NCBI RefSeq assembly: GCF_021554725.1
Contig: NZ_JAIZDP010000007.1
Location: forward strand, 1-64,000
Source of the DNA: Sinomonas notoginsengisoli
Lineage (GTDB): Bacteria > Actinomycetota > Actinomycetes > Actinomycetales > Micrococcaceae
Direction of reading: 5' to 3'
Length of the DNA stretch: 64,000 bases
In this document: positions 32,623-41,698 of the stretch, one piece after another
Position numbering within the stretch: the stretch's first letter is position 1
How the letters are laid out: each line of letters begins with the position of its first letter
Translations under genes and position numbers: made by a program
Notes under the pieces: generated by a model
What the model saw: the letters and a program-made list of their open reading frames with translations, nothing else
Told to the model about the DNA's origin: nothing
The model's database searches: none

Positions 32623-33010
32623 CACACGGGTGTACCACAGACCTGCCACGGGACACCGCCCGGGACGCTTCGTGCCCCGCCAGCTCCAGCCCCGCGGCTG
32701 GCCCCTGCATAGCCCGTTTCTCTGCGGGACCGAGCGTTTCCTGCTCGGCGCCCCGCAGCGAACCGATGGCTCCAGCGTACGGACGGCATCTTGCACTGCG
32801 GTGTCCGAACTGTTTAATCGCGGTGACGCCTGCACCCGCCGCCCGGGTTCACGACGGGCTGAGCCTCATACCCGTCCTTGAAAGGGCTGGGCCGCGCACC
32901 ACGCCCGCGAGGCGGCGCAATGCCCGCGACGGGACCGCTCTGTATCCCGACGTTGATGCTGTGAAGCGTGGATAGGATGGGAGCAACTCCTCACGGAAAC
33001 GGCGGAATCC
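32623..33010. other. 388-bp intergenic stretch between divergent genes
   Basis: No gene is supported on either strand. It must hold the promoters for the thioesterase (-) and the RclA-like gene (+). A TAGGAT (32973-32978) with CGTTGA (32951-32956) 16 bp upstream is a weak + strand promoter candidate. No tRNA-like or riboswitch-like fold was noticed. Confidence 0.4.
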
Positions 33011-34411
33011 ATGGATGTTCTAGAGTTCGACGACGTGTTCGTCGGCTGGGGCAAGGGCGGCAAGACGCTCGCTGGGATCCTCGGCCGGGCGGGCCGCCGG
33101 GTCGCGATGATCGAACAATCGGACGCCATGTACGGCGGCACGTGCATCAACATCGGCTGCGTGCCCACCAAGGCCCTGATCTATTCCGCACACCTCGGCC
33201 ACGAGGGCGGGGACGCGGCGCACTACACGGATTCGATCACGCGCAAGAACGCCCTGACGGCGAAGCTGCGCGGCGTGAACTTCTCGATGCTCGACACGAT
33301 CGACACCGTGACTGCCGTCACCGCCCGGGCGGAGTTCGTGGGGCCCAAGCGCGTGCGGCTGAGTGCGGGCAGCGACGAGCGCGAGATCACGGCCGAGCGC
33401 CTCTACATCAACACCGGTTCGTTGCCCGTGATCCCGGACATCCCGGGCCTCTCCGAGGGCGGCCAGGTGCTGAGCCCGCGCGTCCACGTGTCCACGGACC
33501 TCATCTCGGAGTCCAACCTGCCGGCGCGCCTCGTGATCGTGGGCGGCGGGTACATCGCCTACGAATTCGCCTCCATGTACGCCGCGTTCGGCTCCGAGGT
33601 CACCGTCGTGGACCGCTCCCCCATCCCGCTCAGGCATGAGGACCGTGACGTTGCCGAAGCCGTCGCGGCCGCCCTGGCCGGCGACGGGGTGCGGTTCCTC
33701 CAGGGTGCGCAGGTGACGGGCGCGCACGACGACGGATCCTCACCTCTGCGGGTGGATGTCGCCTCCGACGACGGGCCGGTCACGGTCGAGGCCGACGCCG
33801 TGCTGCTGGCGCTTGGGCGCCGTCCCGCGACCGAGGGTCTTGGACTCGACAAGGCGGGCGTCGAGACCGACGGGCGGGGCGCCGTCGTCGTCGATGAGCG
33901 CCTCCGGACCACAGCGACGGACGTATGGGCGCTCGGCGACGTGAACGGCGGACCGCAGCACACCTACGTCTCGCTCGACGACCACCGGATTGTACTTGCC
34001 CAGGTACTAGGCGGACCGGAGCGGACCACCACGGACCGGAACACCATCCCGACCACCACGTTCGTCACACCGCCGTTCTCGCGGGTGGGTCTCACCGAGG
34101 GCCAGGCGCGGGAGCAGGCCGCCGAGCGCGGCTGGGACGTGGGCGTGGCGTCGAAGGAGGTCTCCAAGATCGCGGCGATGCCGCGGCCCAAGATTGTCCG
34201 TGACCCGCGCGGGCTCCTCAAGGTGGTCGTCGACCGGAAGACCGACGCGATCCTCGGGGCCACGCTGTTCTGCGTCGACTCGCAGGAGATCATCAAGCTC
34301 GTCTCGCTCGCGATGGACAATGGGCTGCCGTACACCGCCCTGCGGGACCGCATGTACACCCACCCGTCCTCGTCCGAGGCCTTCAACGAGGTGCTCGGAT
34401 CCATCGCCTGA
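33011..34411 (+). CDS. rclA: RclA-like flavoprotein disulfide reductase
   Basis: 466 residues, FAD/NAD-linked disulfide oxidoreductase. Unlike mercuric or dihydrolipoyl reductases, it starts with 'VGWGKGGKTLAGIL' and has 'IEQSDAMYGGTCINIGCVPT', close to E. coli RclA ('FGKAGKTLA', 'YGGTCINIGCIPT'). Redox cysteines are Cys45 and Cys50. The NAD motif is 'VIVGGGYIAYEFASMYAAFG' and the C-terminal dimer domain has 'YTALRDRMYTHPSSSEAFNE'. RclA reduces hypothiocyanous acid and protects against reactive chlorine. No rclR, rclB or rclC gene is adjacent, so regulation differs from E. coli. Confidence 0.85.
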   Translation: MDVLEFDDVFVGWGKGGKTLAGILGRAGRRVAMIEQSDAMYGGTCINIGCVPTKALIYSAHLGHEGGDAAHYTDSITRKNALTAKLRGVNFSMLDTIDTVTAVTARAEFVGPKRVRLSAGSDEREITAERLYINTGSLPVIPDIPGLSEGGQVLSPRVHVSTDLISESNLPARLVIVGGGYIAYEFASMYAAFGSEVTVVDRSPIPLRHEDRDVAEAVAAALAGDGVRFLQGAQVTGAHDDGSSPLRVDVASDDGPVTVEADAVLLALGRRPATEGLGLDKAGVETDGRGAVVVDERLRTTATDVWALGDVNGGPQHTYVSLDDHRIVLAQVLGGPERTTTDRNTIPTTTFVTPPFSRVGLTEGQAREQAAERGWDVGVASKEVSKIAAMPRPKIVRDPRGLLKVVVDRKTDAILGATLFCVDSQEIIKLVSLAMDNGLPYTALRDRMYTHPSSSEAFNEVLGSIA

Positions 34412-34467
34412 CCGCCACGTCCACTGCCACATGTCCGGCCGCGGGGCCGGGGAGAGAGGGGAACACG

Positions 34468-34914
34468 ATGCTGTTCGACCACGACAACGACGAGCCGATC
34501 CGCGTCCTCACTGACGCCGAGAGCTGGGCACTGCTGGACAACGCGCGCCACGGGCGCCTCGCGACCACCGCAGCGGGCGAGCTGGACATCGTGCCGATCA
34601 ACTTCAAGGCCTCACACAGCAAGCTGTACCTGAAGACGACGCCCGGCACGAAGGTCGCGGAGCTCACCATCCACCCGCAGGTCGCGTTCGAGGCCGATGG
34701 CATCCTCCAGGACGAGGCCTGGAGCGTGGTGGTCAAGGGGACGGCCCGCGTCCTCGAGCACTCGGACGACATCGCAGCCGCCGAGGCGGTGGGCATCGAG
34801 ACGTGGCTGCCGACCACGAAGAGCGTCTACCTCGAGGTGACCCCCTCGTCCATCGCCGGCCGGCACTTCCAGCTGGGCGCCGAACCCGAGCAGACCACGG
34901 CGCGGGACTACTGA
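34468..34914 (+). CDS. Pyridoxamine-phosphate-oxidase-fold flavin/nucleotide-binding protein
   Basis: 148 residues, split beta-barrel of the PNPOx-like group. 'LDNARHGRLATTAAGELDIVPIN' and 'LYLKTTPGTKVAELTIHPQVAFE' match the small flavin- or F420-binding members; 'SVVVKGTARVLEHSDD' is also typical. True PNPOx residues for pyridoxal phosphate synthesis are absent. It follows the RclA-like gene by 56 bp on the same strand, so both may serve in oxidative defence. Confidence 0.8.
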   Translation: MLFDHDNDEPIRVLTDAESWALLDNARHGRLATTAAGELDIVPINFKASHSKLYLKTTPGTKVAELTIHPQVAFEADGILQDEAWSVVVKGTARVLEHSDDIAAAEAVGIETWLPTTKSVYLEVTPSSIAGRHFQLGAEPEQTTARDY

Positions 34915-34942
34915 CCACGGCCGACGAATGGGCCTCCCCCGT

Positions 34943-36982
34943 CTACGTCCGGGGGCCAGCCGACGCCGAGACCGCAGCTTCCTCCGCCTCGTGGTCGGTC
35001 CCGCCAGCGAACTGGCTCATGTAGAGCCGGCGGTAGGCGCCGCCGCGCTCGAGGAGCTCCTCGTGCCGGCCCTGCTCGACGATCTTGCCGTTCTCCATGA
35101 CCAGGATCGTGTCCGCGTCCCGGATCGTGGAGAGCCGGTGGGCGATCACAAACGAGGTCCGGTCCGTGCGCAGCGCGGCCATGGCCTTCTGCACGAGCAG
35201 CTCGGTGCGGGTGTCCACGGAGGAAGTGGCCTCGTCGAGGATCAGGAGCGAGGGATTGGACACGAACGCGCGGGCAATCGTGATGAGCTGCTTCTCGCCC
35301 GCGGCGATGTTGGTGCCTTCCTCGTCGATCACGGTGTTGTACCCGTCTGGGAGGGACCGCACGAAACGATCCACATACGTGGCCTTGGCGGCAGCCATGA
35401 CCTGTTCCTCGGTCGCGTCGAGGTTGCCGTACCGGATGTTGTCGTAGATGGTGCCGCCGAACAGCCACGCGTCCTGGAGCACCATGCCGATCTTCGAGCG
35501 GAGCTCGTCGCGGGAGAGGTCGCGGACATCCACTCCGTCGAGCAGGATCCGTCCGGCCTGGATCTCGTAGAACCGCATCACGAGGTTCACGAGCGTGGTC
35601 TTGCCGGCACCGGTCGGACCCACGATCGCCACGGTGTGCCCGGGCTCTGCCGTCAAGGAGAGGTCCTCGATGAGCGGATTGTCCGGCGAGTAGGAGAAGG
35701 AGACGTGCTCGAAGTCCACGTGCCCGTCCGTGACGGCCGGCAAGTGGCTCGTCGCGGTCTCGAGCTCCTGCTCCTCCGCGTCCAGCAGCTCAAACACGCG
35801 CTCGGCCGAGGCGACGCCGGACTGGAGCATGTTGGCCATGCCGGCGATCTGCCCGAGCGGCTGCGTGAACTGGCGTGAGTACTGGATGAACGCGGTGGCG
35901 TCGCCGAGAGTCATCTGGCCCGCCGCGACCCGCAGGCCTCCTACGACGGCGATGCCCACATACGCCAGGTAGCTGATCCAGTTCATGATCGGGAACATCA
36001 TGCCGGAGACGAACTGGGCGCCGAACGAGGCCTTGTAGAGCTCCTCGTTCTTGCCGTCGAAGCCCTCGGCCATCTCCCTCTCGCGCCCGAACAGGATGGC
36101 TAGCTCGTGGCCGGAGAAGGACTCCTCGATATGGCCGTTGAGGACCCCCGTGTCCTTCCACTGCGCCTTGAACAGCTTCTGGCTGCGGGCACCGATCACG
36201 CCGGTCACCACTGCGGAGAGCGGCAGGGCGACGAGGGCGATGAGGGCCAGCTCCCACGAGACGATGAACATCATCACGATGATGCCCAACACCTGCAGGA
36301 TCGAGGAGAGCAGCTGCGAGAACGCCTGCTGGAGCGCCTGCTGGACGTTGTCCACGTCATTCGTGACCCGCGAGAGGAGGTCGCCGCGCTGCCGGGTGTC
36401 GAAGTATCCGAGCGGCAAGCGGTTGATCTTGGACTCGACGTCCCGGCGCAGCCGGTAGACAACACGCATCACCACGCGGTTGAGGATGAAGCCCTGGGCC
36501 CACATGAAGAGGCTCGCCACGAAGTACATGACGAGGATGACCGCGATGAGGAACGTGAGCTCGTTGAAGTCGATGCCCTGGCCGGGCACAAGGTCCATGG
36601 CCGAGAGCATGTCCGCGAAGTTGTCCTGCCCCTGCGCGTGCAGGCCCTGGACCACCTGGTCCTTCGTGACGCCGGGCGGCATCTGCTTGCCGATGACCCC
36701 AGCGAAGATCACGTCCATGGCTTTGCCGAGGATCTTCGGCGCCACCACGGACAGCACCACGGAGACGATGATGAAGGCGACCACGACCCCCATCCACGCC
36801 ATCTCTGGGCGGATCAGGCCCAGGAGGCGCTTGGCTGCGGCGCGGAAATCCTTGGCCTTCGGGGTGGGCATCTGCTGCCCGAAGCCTCCCCCGTCATGGC
36901 CGCCGCGGGCGCCGGTCCCTTCGCCCTCTTCGGTCTCCTCGGGCTCGGGTTGTGCGGCGGTCTGCTTGGCTTCCTGGCTCAT
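34943..36982 (-). CDS. Heterodimeric ABC exporter subunit, catalytic Walker B half
   Basis: 679 residues: a charged Glu/Gly N-terminus, six-helix membrane domain (about 55-380) with an enlarged first outside loop of about 60 residues, then a nucleotide-binding domain. Walker A 'GPTGAGKTT', Walker B 'LLILDEATSSVD' (catalytic Glu intact), but the signature is degenerate, 'NIAAGEKQLITIARAF' in place of LSGGQ. Its partner has the reverse pattern, giving one competent ATP site per dimer as in TM287/288 and LmrCD. Start overlaps the partner's stop (ATGA). Probable multidrug or lipid export. Confidence 0.9.
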   Translation of the reverse strand: MSQEAKQTAAQPEPEETEEGEGTGARGGHDGGGFGQQMPTPKAKDFRAAAKRLLGLIRPEMAWMGVVVAFIIVSVVLSVVAPKILGKAMDVIFAGVIGKQMPPGVTKDQVVQGLHAQGQDNFADMLSAMDLVPGQGIDFNELTFLIAVILVMYFVASLFMWAQGFILNRVVMRVVYRLRRDVESKINRLPLGYFDTRQRGDLLSRVTNDVDNVQQALQQAFSQLLSSILQVLGIIVMMFIVSWELALIALVALPLSAVVTGVIGARSQKLFKAQWKDTGVLNGHIEESFSGHELAILFGREREMAEGFDGKNEELYKASFGAQFVSGMMFPIMNWISYLAYVGIAVVGGLRVAAGQMTLGDATAFIQYSRQFTQPLGQIAGMANMLQSGVASAERVFELLDAEEQELETATSHLPAVTDGHVDFEHVSFSYSPDNPLIEDLSLTAEPGHTVAIVGPTGAGKTTLVNLVMRFYEIQAGRILLDGVDVRDLSRDELRSKIGMVLQDAWLFGGTIYDNIRYGNLDATEEQVMAAAKATYVDRFVRSLPDGYNTVIDEEGTNIAAGEKQLITIARAFVSNPSLLILDEATSSVDTRTELLVQKAMAALRTDRTSFVIAHRLSTIRDADTILVMENGKIVEQGRHEELLERGGAYRRLYMSQFAGGTDHEAEEAAVSASAGPRT

Positions 36983-38748
36983 GCCTGCTCCCCCGTGGTG
37001 CCCGCGCCCGCGACGCTGCGCACTTCTTCGACGCTGATCTGCGACTGCACGATCTCCTGGTACGTGGGCGAGGTCTCCAGCAGCTCCTCATGGGTTCCGC
37101 GGTCCACGATCTTCCCGTCGTCGAGGACCAGGATCTGGTCGGCACCCATGATGCTCGAGACGCGCTGGGCGACGACGATCATGGTCGCCTCCCGGGTGCG
37201 GGCCTTGAGAGCGCGGCGGAGCCGGGCCTCGGTCGTGACATCGAGGGCTGAGAACGAGTCGTCGAACAGGTAGACCTTTGGCTGTGCTACGAGCGCCCGG
37301 GCGATGCAGAGCCGTTGGCGTTGGCCACCCGAGACATTGGTGCCCCCCTGCGAGATCGAGGAGTCCAGGCCCTTCTCCTTCGCGCGGACGAACTCCGCGC
37401 CCTGGGCGACCTCTAGCGCATCCCACAGCTCGGCGTCGGACGCCGCCTCTTTCCCGAAGCGCAGGTTGTAGCCCACGGTCCCCGAGAACAGGTAGGGGCG
37501 CTGGGGGACCATCGCGACCCGGGAGGTGATCTCGTGTCGGGGCATCTGGGAGAGGGGGACGCCGTCGAGCAGGACCTCGCCCTGCCCCGCGTCGTAGAGC
37601 CGCGGCACGAGGTTCAGCAGGGTCGTCTTGCCTGAGCCGGTCGAACCGATGATGGCGACCGTCTGGCCGGGCCTGGCCGTGAAGGAGATCCCGCTCAGCA
37701 CAGGAGCCTCGGCGCCAGGGTACGCGAAGGAGACGTTGCGGAACTCGACGACTCCCTCGGCCTTCTCGGGCACGACCGAAGCGGTGGGCTCGCCCATGGA
37801 GGGCTCAACGCCGAGGACCTCGCCGATGCGGTCGGCACACACGCTGGCACGCGGGATCATCATTGCCATGAAGGTGCCCATCATGACGGCCATGAGGATC
37901 TGCAGGAGGTACTGCATGAACGCGGTGAGGGAGCCGATCTGCATGTCCCCGGAATCCACGCGGTGGCCGCCGAAGTACAGGACGGCGGCGGTGGCCGCCT
38001 GGAGCAGCAGCATGATGATCGGGAACATGAGCACGAAAATCTGCCCGACCTTGAGCGAGATGTCCGTCAGGGCCTTGTTCGCGTCCGCGAAGCGGTCCTC
38101 CTCGAAACGCTCGCGCACGAACGCGCGGACCACCCTGATGCCGATGATCTGCTCACGCAGGACGCCGTTGATCGAGTCGATCTTCGCCTGCATCGTCCGG
38201 AACAGCGGCATGAGCAGGTAGACGAGGAGCCCAACAACCGCGAACAGCACGCCCACCGAGACCCACACGAGCCACGAGAGGCCCGCGTCCTCGTTGAGTG
38301 CCATGATGATGCCGCCCACACACATGATCGGGGCTGAGACCATGAAATTCAGGCCCATGAGCATGACCATCTGGATCTGCTGGACGTCATTGGTTCCCCG
38401 GGTGATGAGCGTCGGTGCGCCGAACCTCTGGAGGTCTTGGGCTGAGAACGACGTGACCTTCCGGAACACGCCCTGGCGCAGGTCGCGCCCGAAGGCCATG
38501 GCTGTCTTCGATCCGAAGTAGACGGCGGCGATGGCTGTGAGGACTTGAACGAACGCGATGCCCAGCATGAGGCCGCCCTGCCGCCAGATGTAGTCCGTAT
38601 CGCCCTTCGCGACGCCCTGGTCGATAATGTGGGCGTTGATGCTGGGCAGGTAGAGCGTCGCGATGGTGGTGGCGAGCTGGAACACGACCACGGCAACGAT
38701 CCATGGCCAGTAGCGGGCGCTGTAGCGCCGGATGAGAGTGACGAGCAT
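36979..38748 (-). CDS. Heterodimeric ABC exporter subunit, degenerate Walker B half
   Basis: 589 residues, typical half-transporter length: six-helix membrane domain (about 1-320) and nucleotide-binding domain. Walker A 'GSTGSGKTT', a proper signature 'NVSGGQRQRLCIARAL', but Walker B reads 'VYLFDDSFSALD', with Asp replacing the catalytic Glu. First gene of the two-gene operon, translated just before its partner. This asymmetry is the mark of type IV heterodimeric exporters. Confidence 0.9.
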   Translation of the reverse strand: MLVTLIRRYSARYWPWIVAVVVFQLATTIATLYLPSINAHIIDQGVAKGDTDYIWRQGGLMLGIAFVQVLTAIAAVYFGSKTAMAFGRDLRQGVFRKVTSFSAQDLQRFGAPTLITRGTNDVQQIQMVMLMGLNFMVSAPIMCVGGIIMALNEDAGLSWLVWVSVGVLFAVVGLLVYLLMPLFRTMQAKIDSINGVLREQIIGIRVVRAFVRERFEEDRFADANKALTDISLKVGQIFVLMFPIIMLLLQAATAAVLYFGGHRVDSGDMQIGSLTAFMQYLLQILMAVMMGTFMAMMIPRASVCADRIGEVLGVEPSMGEPTASVVPEKAEGVVEFRNVSFAYPGAEAPVLSGISFTARPGQTVAIIGSTGSGKTTLLNLVPRLYDAGQGEVLLDGVPLSQMPRHEITSRVAMVPQRPYLFSGTVGYNLRFGKEAASDAELWDALEVAQGAEFVRAKEKGLDSSISQGGTNVSGGQRQRLCIARALVAQPKVYLFDDSFSALDVTTEARLRRALKARTREATMIVVAQRVSSIMGADQILVLDDGKIVDRGTHEELLETSPTYQEIVQSQISVEEVRSVAGAGTTGEQA

Positions 38749-38844
38749 CGACGTCCTTCAGGTCTGGGGCCTCGCAGGTATGCCGGACGGGGCGAGTCAA
38801 GCGTAGGCCCCCGGGAACGCGCGGGACATCAGCCTTGAGGACGA

Positions 38845-38887
38845 ATCGGGCAGCCTGCGGACACGGTGCGTCCGCAGGCTGCCCGAT
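38845..38887 (-). terminator. Strong hairpin terminator after MFS pump gene
   Basis: Perfect 18-bp stem: left arm 38845-38862, right arm 38870-38887, loop ACGGTGC. It is 21 bp downstream of the pump's stop codon (38909), and lies 96 bp before the divergent-side ABC exporter start (38748), so it also insulates that operon. Confidence 0.85.
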
Positions 38888-38908
38888 GCCTTCCCCCTGG
38901 GGCGAAGG

Positions 38909-41008
38909 TCAGCTCGCGGTGTGCCGTCCCCGCGTCGCGAGGTACAGCGCCGCCTCCTTCTGGAGCTCCCGCTCGGCGGCGAGCTCCCGCTGGATCTCGG
39001 CTAGCGTTGCGGCGGCCTCGCCCTGCGAGCGTGCCGTCTGCCCCAGCTGGTCGGCGAGCTTCTGCTGGGCGTCGAGCTGGCCCGCGAGCCGGGCCATGAG
39101 CTCCGTGAGCTGCAGCTGCTGCCGGGCCAAGAGCCGTTGGGTCTCCTGGAGTGCCTCGAGCGTCCCCACGTCGCGGCCCGTCACCGGGGCCGTCTCCGCC
39201 TCGGCGAGGAGGAGTTGGAGCTCGCTGTCGAGCCCGCCCTCCTCCCCCGCCGTGCCTGCGAGGACCTCGCGGATGGCGGCTCGGCGCTGGGCGGACGACG
39301 GCGCGCCGGTCGCCGCAGGCGAGGACCCAGCCGAGGACGCGGCATCGTGCGCGATGGGTGCGGACGAGGGCGAGCCCGCCGCCGCGGGCGAGGACACAGC
39401 CGAGGACGCGGCGTCGTGCGCGGGGCCGGAAACGACGGGCAGCGCGGCGGTCGCCAGCGCATCGGCGCCCGGAGCAGGCTTGACGATGTCCACGGTTCGG
39501 CGCAGCGGGACCTCCTTGATGAACAGGACCGCGATGAGGGCCACGACCGCGATGACGGCCGCGATGAGGAAAACGCGGGCAGTCGCGTCGCCGAACGCGC
39601 CCCGGACGATGTCCGCGATCGGCGCGGGCATGTCCTTGAGGTCCATGCTGCCGCTGGCGGAGCCCCCCGCAGCCTTGATGCCGTGGTCTACCAGGCCCTG
39701 GACCACGAGGTCGCTCGAGCGATTGCTCAGGACGGCCCCGAGGACCGAGACGCCGACGGCGCCGAAGACCGAGCGGAAGAACGCGACCGTAGAGCTGGCC
39801 GTGCCGATGTCCGAGGCGCGGACGGTGTTCTGCACGCCGAGCACGAGGTTCTGCATCATCATGCCCAGGCCGGTGCCGAGAACGAACGTGTACAGGCCCG
39901 TGAGCCACAGGTCGGTGGTGTGGTCGAGCGTGCCGAGGAAGCCGAGGCCCGCGATGGTCAGGACCGAGCCGAGGACGAGGTACCGCTTCCACCGGCCGTA
40001 GCGAGAGATGAGCTGGCCGGAGACGACCGAGCCGAGGAAGTTGCCCGCGATCATCGGCAGGGTCAGCAGGCCGGCCTCGGTCGGGGTCGCGCCGCGGGCC
40101 ACCTGAAAGTACTGGCCCAGGTAGGAGGACGAGGCGAACATCGCGACGCCGACGGCCCCAGACGCGATGATGCTGAGGGCTGTGGTGCGGTCCGCCACGA
40201 TCTTGAGCGGGATGATTGGCATCGCGACGCGGGACTCCACGATCACGAGGAGGATCAGGCCCAGGACCGAGCCGCCCACCATCGCGGCGGTCTGCCAGCT
40301 CCACCAGTCGTAGTAGTCGGCCTTGCCGGCGAACGAGACCCAGATGAGCAGGGTGCTCACGGAGACCGTGAGCAGGATCGAGCCGAGCCAGTCGATCTTC
40401 GCTGCACGCTTGACGTGCTTGATCTTCAGCGTGGCCTGGATCAGGATCAGCGCGATCACGGCGAGGGGCACGCAGACGAAGAACGTCCAGCGCCAGCCCA
40501 GCGACGAATCCACGATGAAGCCGCCGAGGAGCGGGCCGCCCGCTGTGCCGACTGCCATGACGGCGCCCATGTACCCGTTGTACTTGCCGCGATCGCGCGG
40601 CGGGATCATCGTGCCGATGATCGCCATGGCCATGGCGGTGAGGCCGCCCATGGCGACACCCTGGACGACGCGGGCACCGATGAGCCACGGGATGTTCTGT
40701 GCGAACCCGGCCAGGACCGAGCCGGCCACGAACAGCACGATGTTCAGCTGCGTGAGGAGCTTCTTGTCGAACAGGTCCGAGAGCTTGCCCCAGATCGGGG
40801 TGGTGACGGCATTGGCGAGGAGGGCTGCCGTGATGACCCAGGCGAAGTCCGTCTGGGTGCCCTTGAGGTCCGCCATGATGGTGGGCAGGGCATTGGCCAC
40901 GATCGTCGAGGAGAGGATCGCGGTGAAGAATGCTGCGAGGAGGCCCGTGAGGGCCTCGAGGATCTGCTTGTGGCTCATCTGCGGAGCCGCGGCCTCAGCG
41001 GGCTGCAA
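38909..41008 (-). CDS. DHA2 (EmrB/QacA) 14-TM MFS efflux pump with long cytoplasmic tail
   Basis: 699 residues, about 190 longer than usual for DHA2 pumps. The 14-helix part (about 15-505) shows the early motif 'STIVANALPTIMADL', the 'WGKLSDLFDKK' loop and motif C-like 'GTAGGPLLGGFIVDSSLGWR'. After the last helix comes an Ala/Ser/Pro linker with a 23-residue direct duplication, then a long Gln/Leu/Ala-rich probable coiled coil ('ETQRLLARQQLQLTELMARL'). The gene starts inside the end of marR (14-bp overlap), so it is coupled to its repressor. Likely a proton-driven drug exporter. Confidence 0.88.
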   Translation of the reverse strand: MQPAEAAAPQMSHKQILEALTGLLAAFFTAILSSTIVANALPTIMADLKGTQTDFAWVITAALLANAVTTPIWGKLSDLFDKKLLTQLNIVLFVAGSVLAGFAQNIPWLIGARVVQGVAMGGLTAMAMAIIGTMIPPRDRGKYNGYMGAVMAVGTAGGPLLGGFIVDSSLGWRWTFFVCVPLAVIALILIQATLKIKHVKRAAKIDWLGSILLTVSVSTLLIWVSFAGKADYYDWWSWQTAAMVGGSVLGLILLVIVESRVAMPIIPLKIVADRTTALSIIASGAVGVAMFASSSYLGQYFQVARGATPTEAGLLTLPMIAGNFLGSVVSGQLISRYGRWKRYLVLGSVLTIAGLGFLGTLDHTTDLWLTGLYTFVLGTGLGMMMQNLVLGVQNTVRASDIGTASSTVAFFRSVFGAVGVSVLGAVLSNRSSDLVVQGLVDHGIKAAGGSASGSMDLKDMPAPIADIVRGAFGDATARVFLIAAVIAVVALIAVLFIKEVPLRRTVDIVKPAPGADALATAALPVVSGPAHDAASSAVSSPAAAGSPSSAPIAHDAASSAGSSPAATGAPSSAQRRAAIREVLAGTAGEEGGLDSELQLLLAEAETAPVTGRDVGTLEALQETQRLLARQQLQLTELMARLAGQLDAQQKLADQLGQTARSQGEAAATLAEIQRELAAERELQKEAALYLATRGRHTAS
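39291..39428. repeat. Two direct 69-bp repeats inside the MFS pump gene
   Basis: Copies at 39291-39359 and 39360-39428. The most similar 41-bp parts (39312-39352 and 39381-39421) differ at three bases. The period is 23 codons and encodes a duplicated Ala/Ser/Pro linker ('AHDAASSAVSSPAAAGSP' and 'AHDAASSAGSSPAATGAP'). Confidence 0.85.
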
Positions 41009-41534
41009 GGGCTTCCTCCTGTGTCTGCGTGGTCTGAGGGGTCGGGGGGGTCTGGAGAACCGGCGGGCTGCTCTGGATCGGGGCGGGGCGCATGGGGCGC
41101 GCCCCGGTGCGGAGGGCGTCCGAGAGCTGGCCGATCGCCAGGATGGCGTGGGCCGCCTGCTCCTCGTCCCAGCCGGCGAGGTAGCTCTGGAGACGCGAGA
41201 TGCGGTGCTCCTCGATCTCGTTCAGGGCCGTGGCACCCGCTTCGGTGAGGGCGACCCGCTGGGCACGCCGGTCCTCGGGGTCCCTGTGGCGCTCGACGAG
41301 GCCCAGCCCCTCGAGCTCGGCCAAGTGCCGGCTCAGTACCGGGGCGCTCACGCCGAGCTGCCCTGCGAGGTCGACTGCGCGGCCTCCGTGCTCGGCGATC
41401 ATGCGCAGCACACCTTGGGACGCGACGCCCAGCTCCCCGTGCTTGAGCTCGGACGTCGACAGGCAGCGGATCACGCGCTGGAGGTCGAAGACACGGTGGA
41501 TCAGTTCGCGTGCGGATCCGGGATCGACGGGCAT
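40995..41534 (-). CDS. MarR-family repressor of the MFS pump
   Basis: 179 residues. Winged helix: 'ELGVASQGVLRMIAEHGG', recognition 'DLAGQLGVSAPVLSRHLAEL', wing 'VERHRDPEDRRAQRVALTEAG'. A Pro/Gln-rich tail of about 30 residues ('PPVLQTPPTPQTTQTQEE') is unusual for the family. Start at 41534 follows GAGAGAGG. It overlaps the pump gene by 14 bp. Probably represses the operon at repeats in the promoter 41553-41592. Confidence 0.85.
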   Translation of the reverse strand: MPVDPGSARELIHRVFDLQRVIRCLSTSELKHGELGVASQGVLRMIAEHGGRAVDLAGQLGVSAPVLSRHLAELEGLGLVERHRDPEDRRAQRVALTEAGATALNEIEEHRISRLQSYLAGWDEEQAAHAILAIGQLSDALRTGARPMRPAPIQSSPPVLQTPPTPQTTQTQEEALAAR

Positions 41535-41550
41535 GACTGCACCTCTCTCG

Positions 41551-41592
41551 AATAATTGCTTGTTGCAACTATACATCAGATGGTTGCTTGCC
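41551..41592 (-). promoter_or_regulatory. marR-MFS promoter region with repeated boxes
   Basis: An AT-rich patch holds two copies of TTGCTTG (41556-41562 and 41584-41590) and the palindrome GTTGCAAC (41562-41569). On the minus strand TATAGT lies between the boxes and could serve as the -10. Its place upstream of marR suggests an autoregulatory site. Confidence 0.45.
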
Positions 41593-41698
41593 CAAACTAA
41601 TTCCCTAGGTGTCCTTAGTAACATGGAGGGTCCCTTAACGCCGCGCGGCCACGTCCGCAGGGGCCTCCTGCCGACGCGGCCGCACAGACGTTCCGGAG

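Noticed and set aside
38829-40688. Minus-strand open frame of 619 codons over the MFS gene
   Set aside because: Arg/His/Pro-rich translation in another frame of the pump gene; typical high-GC shadow.
39137-41248. Plus-strand open frame of 703 codons antisense to the pump
   Set aside because: Antisense shadow with Glu/Arg/Gly-rich translation and no domains; spans the pump and the regulator.
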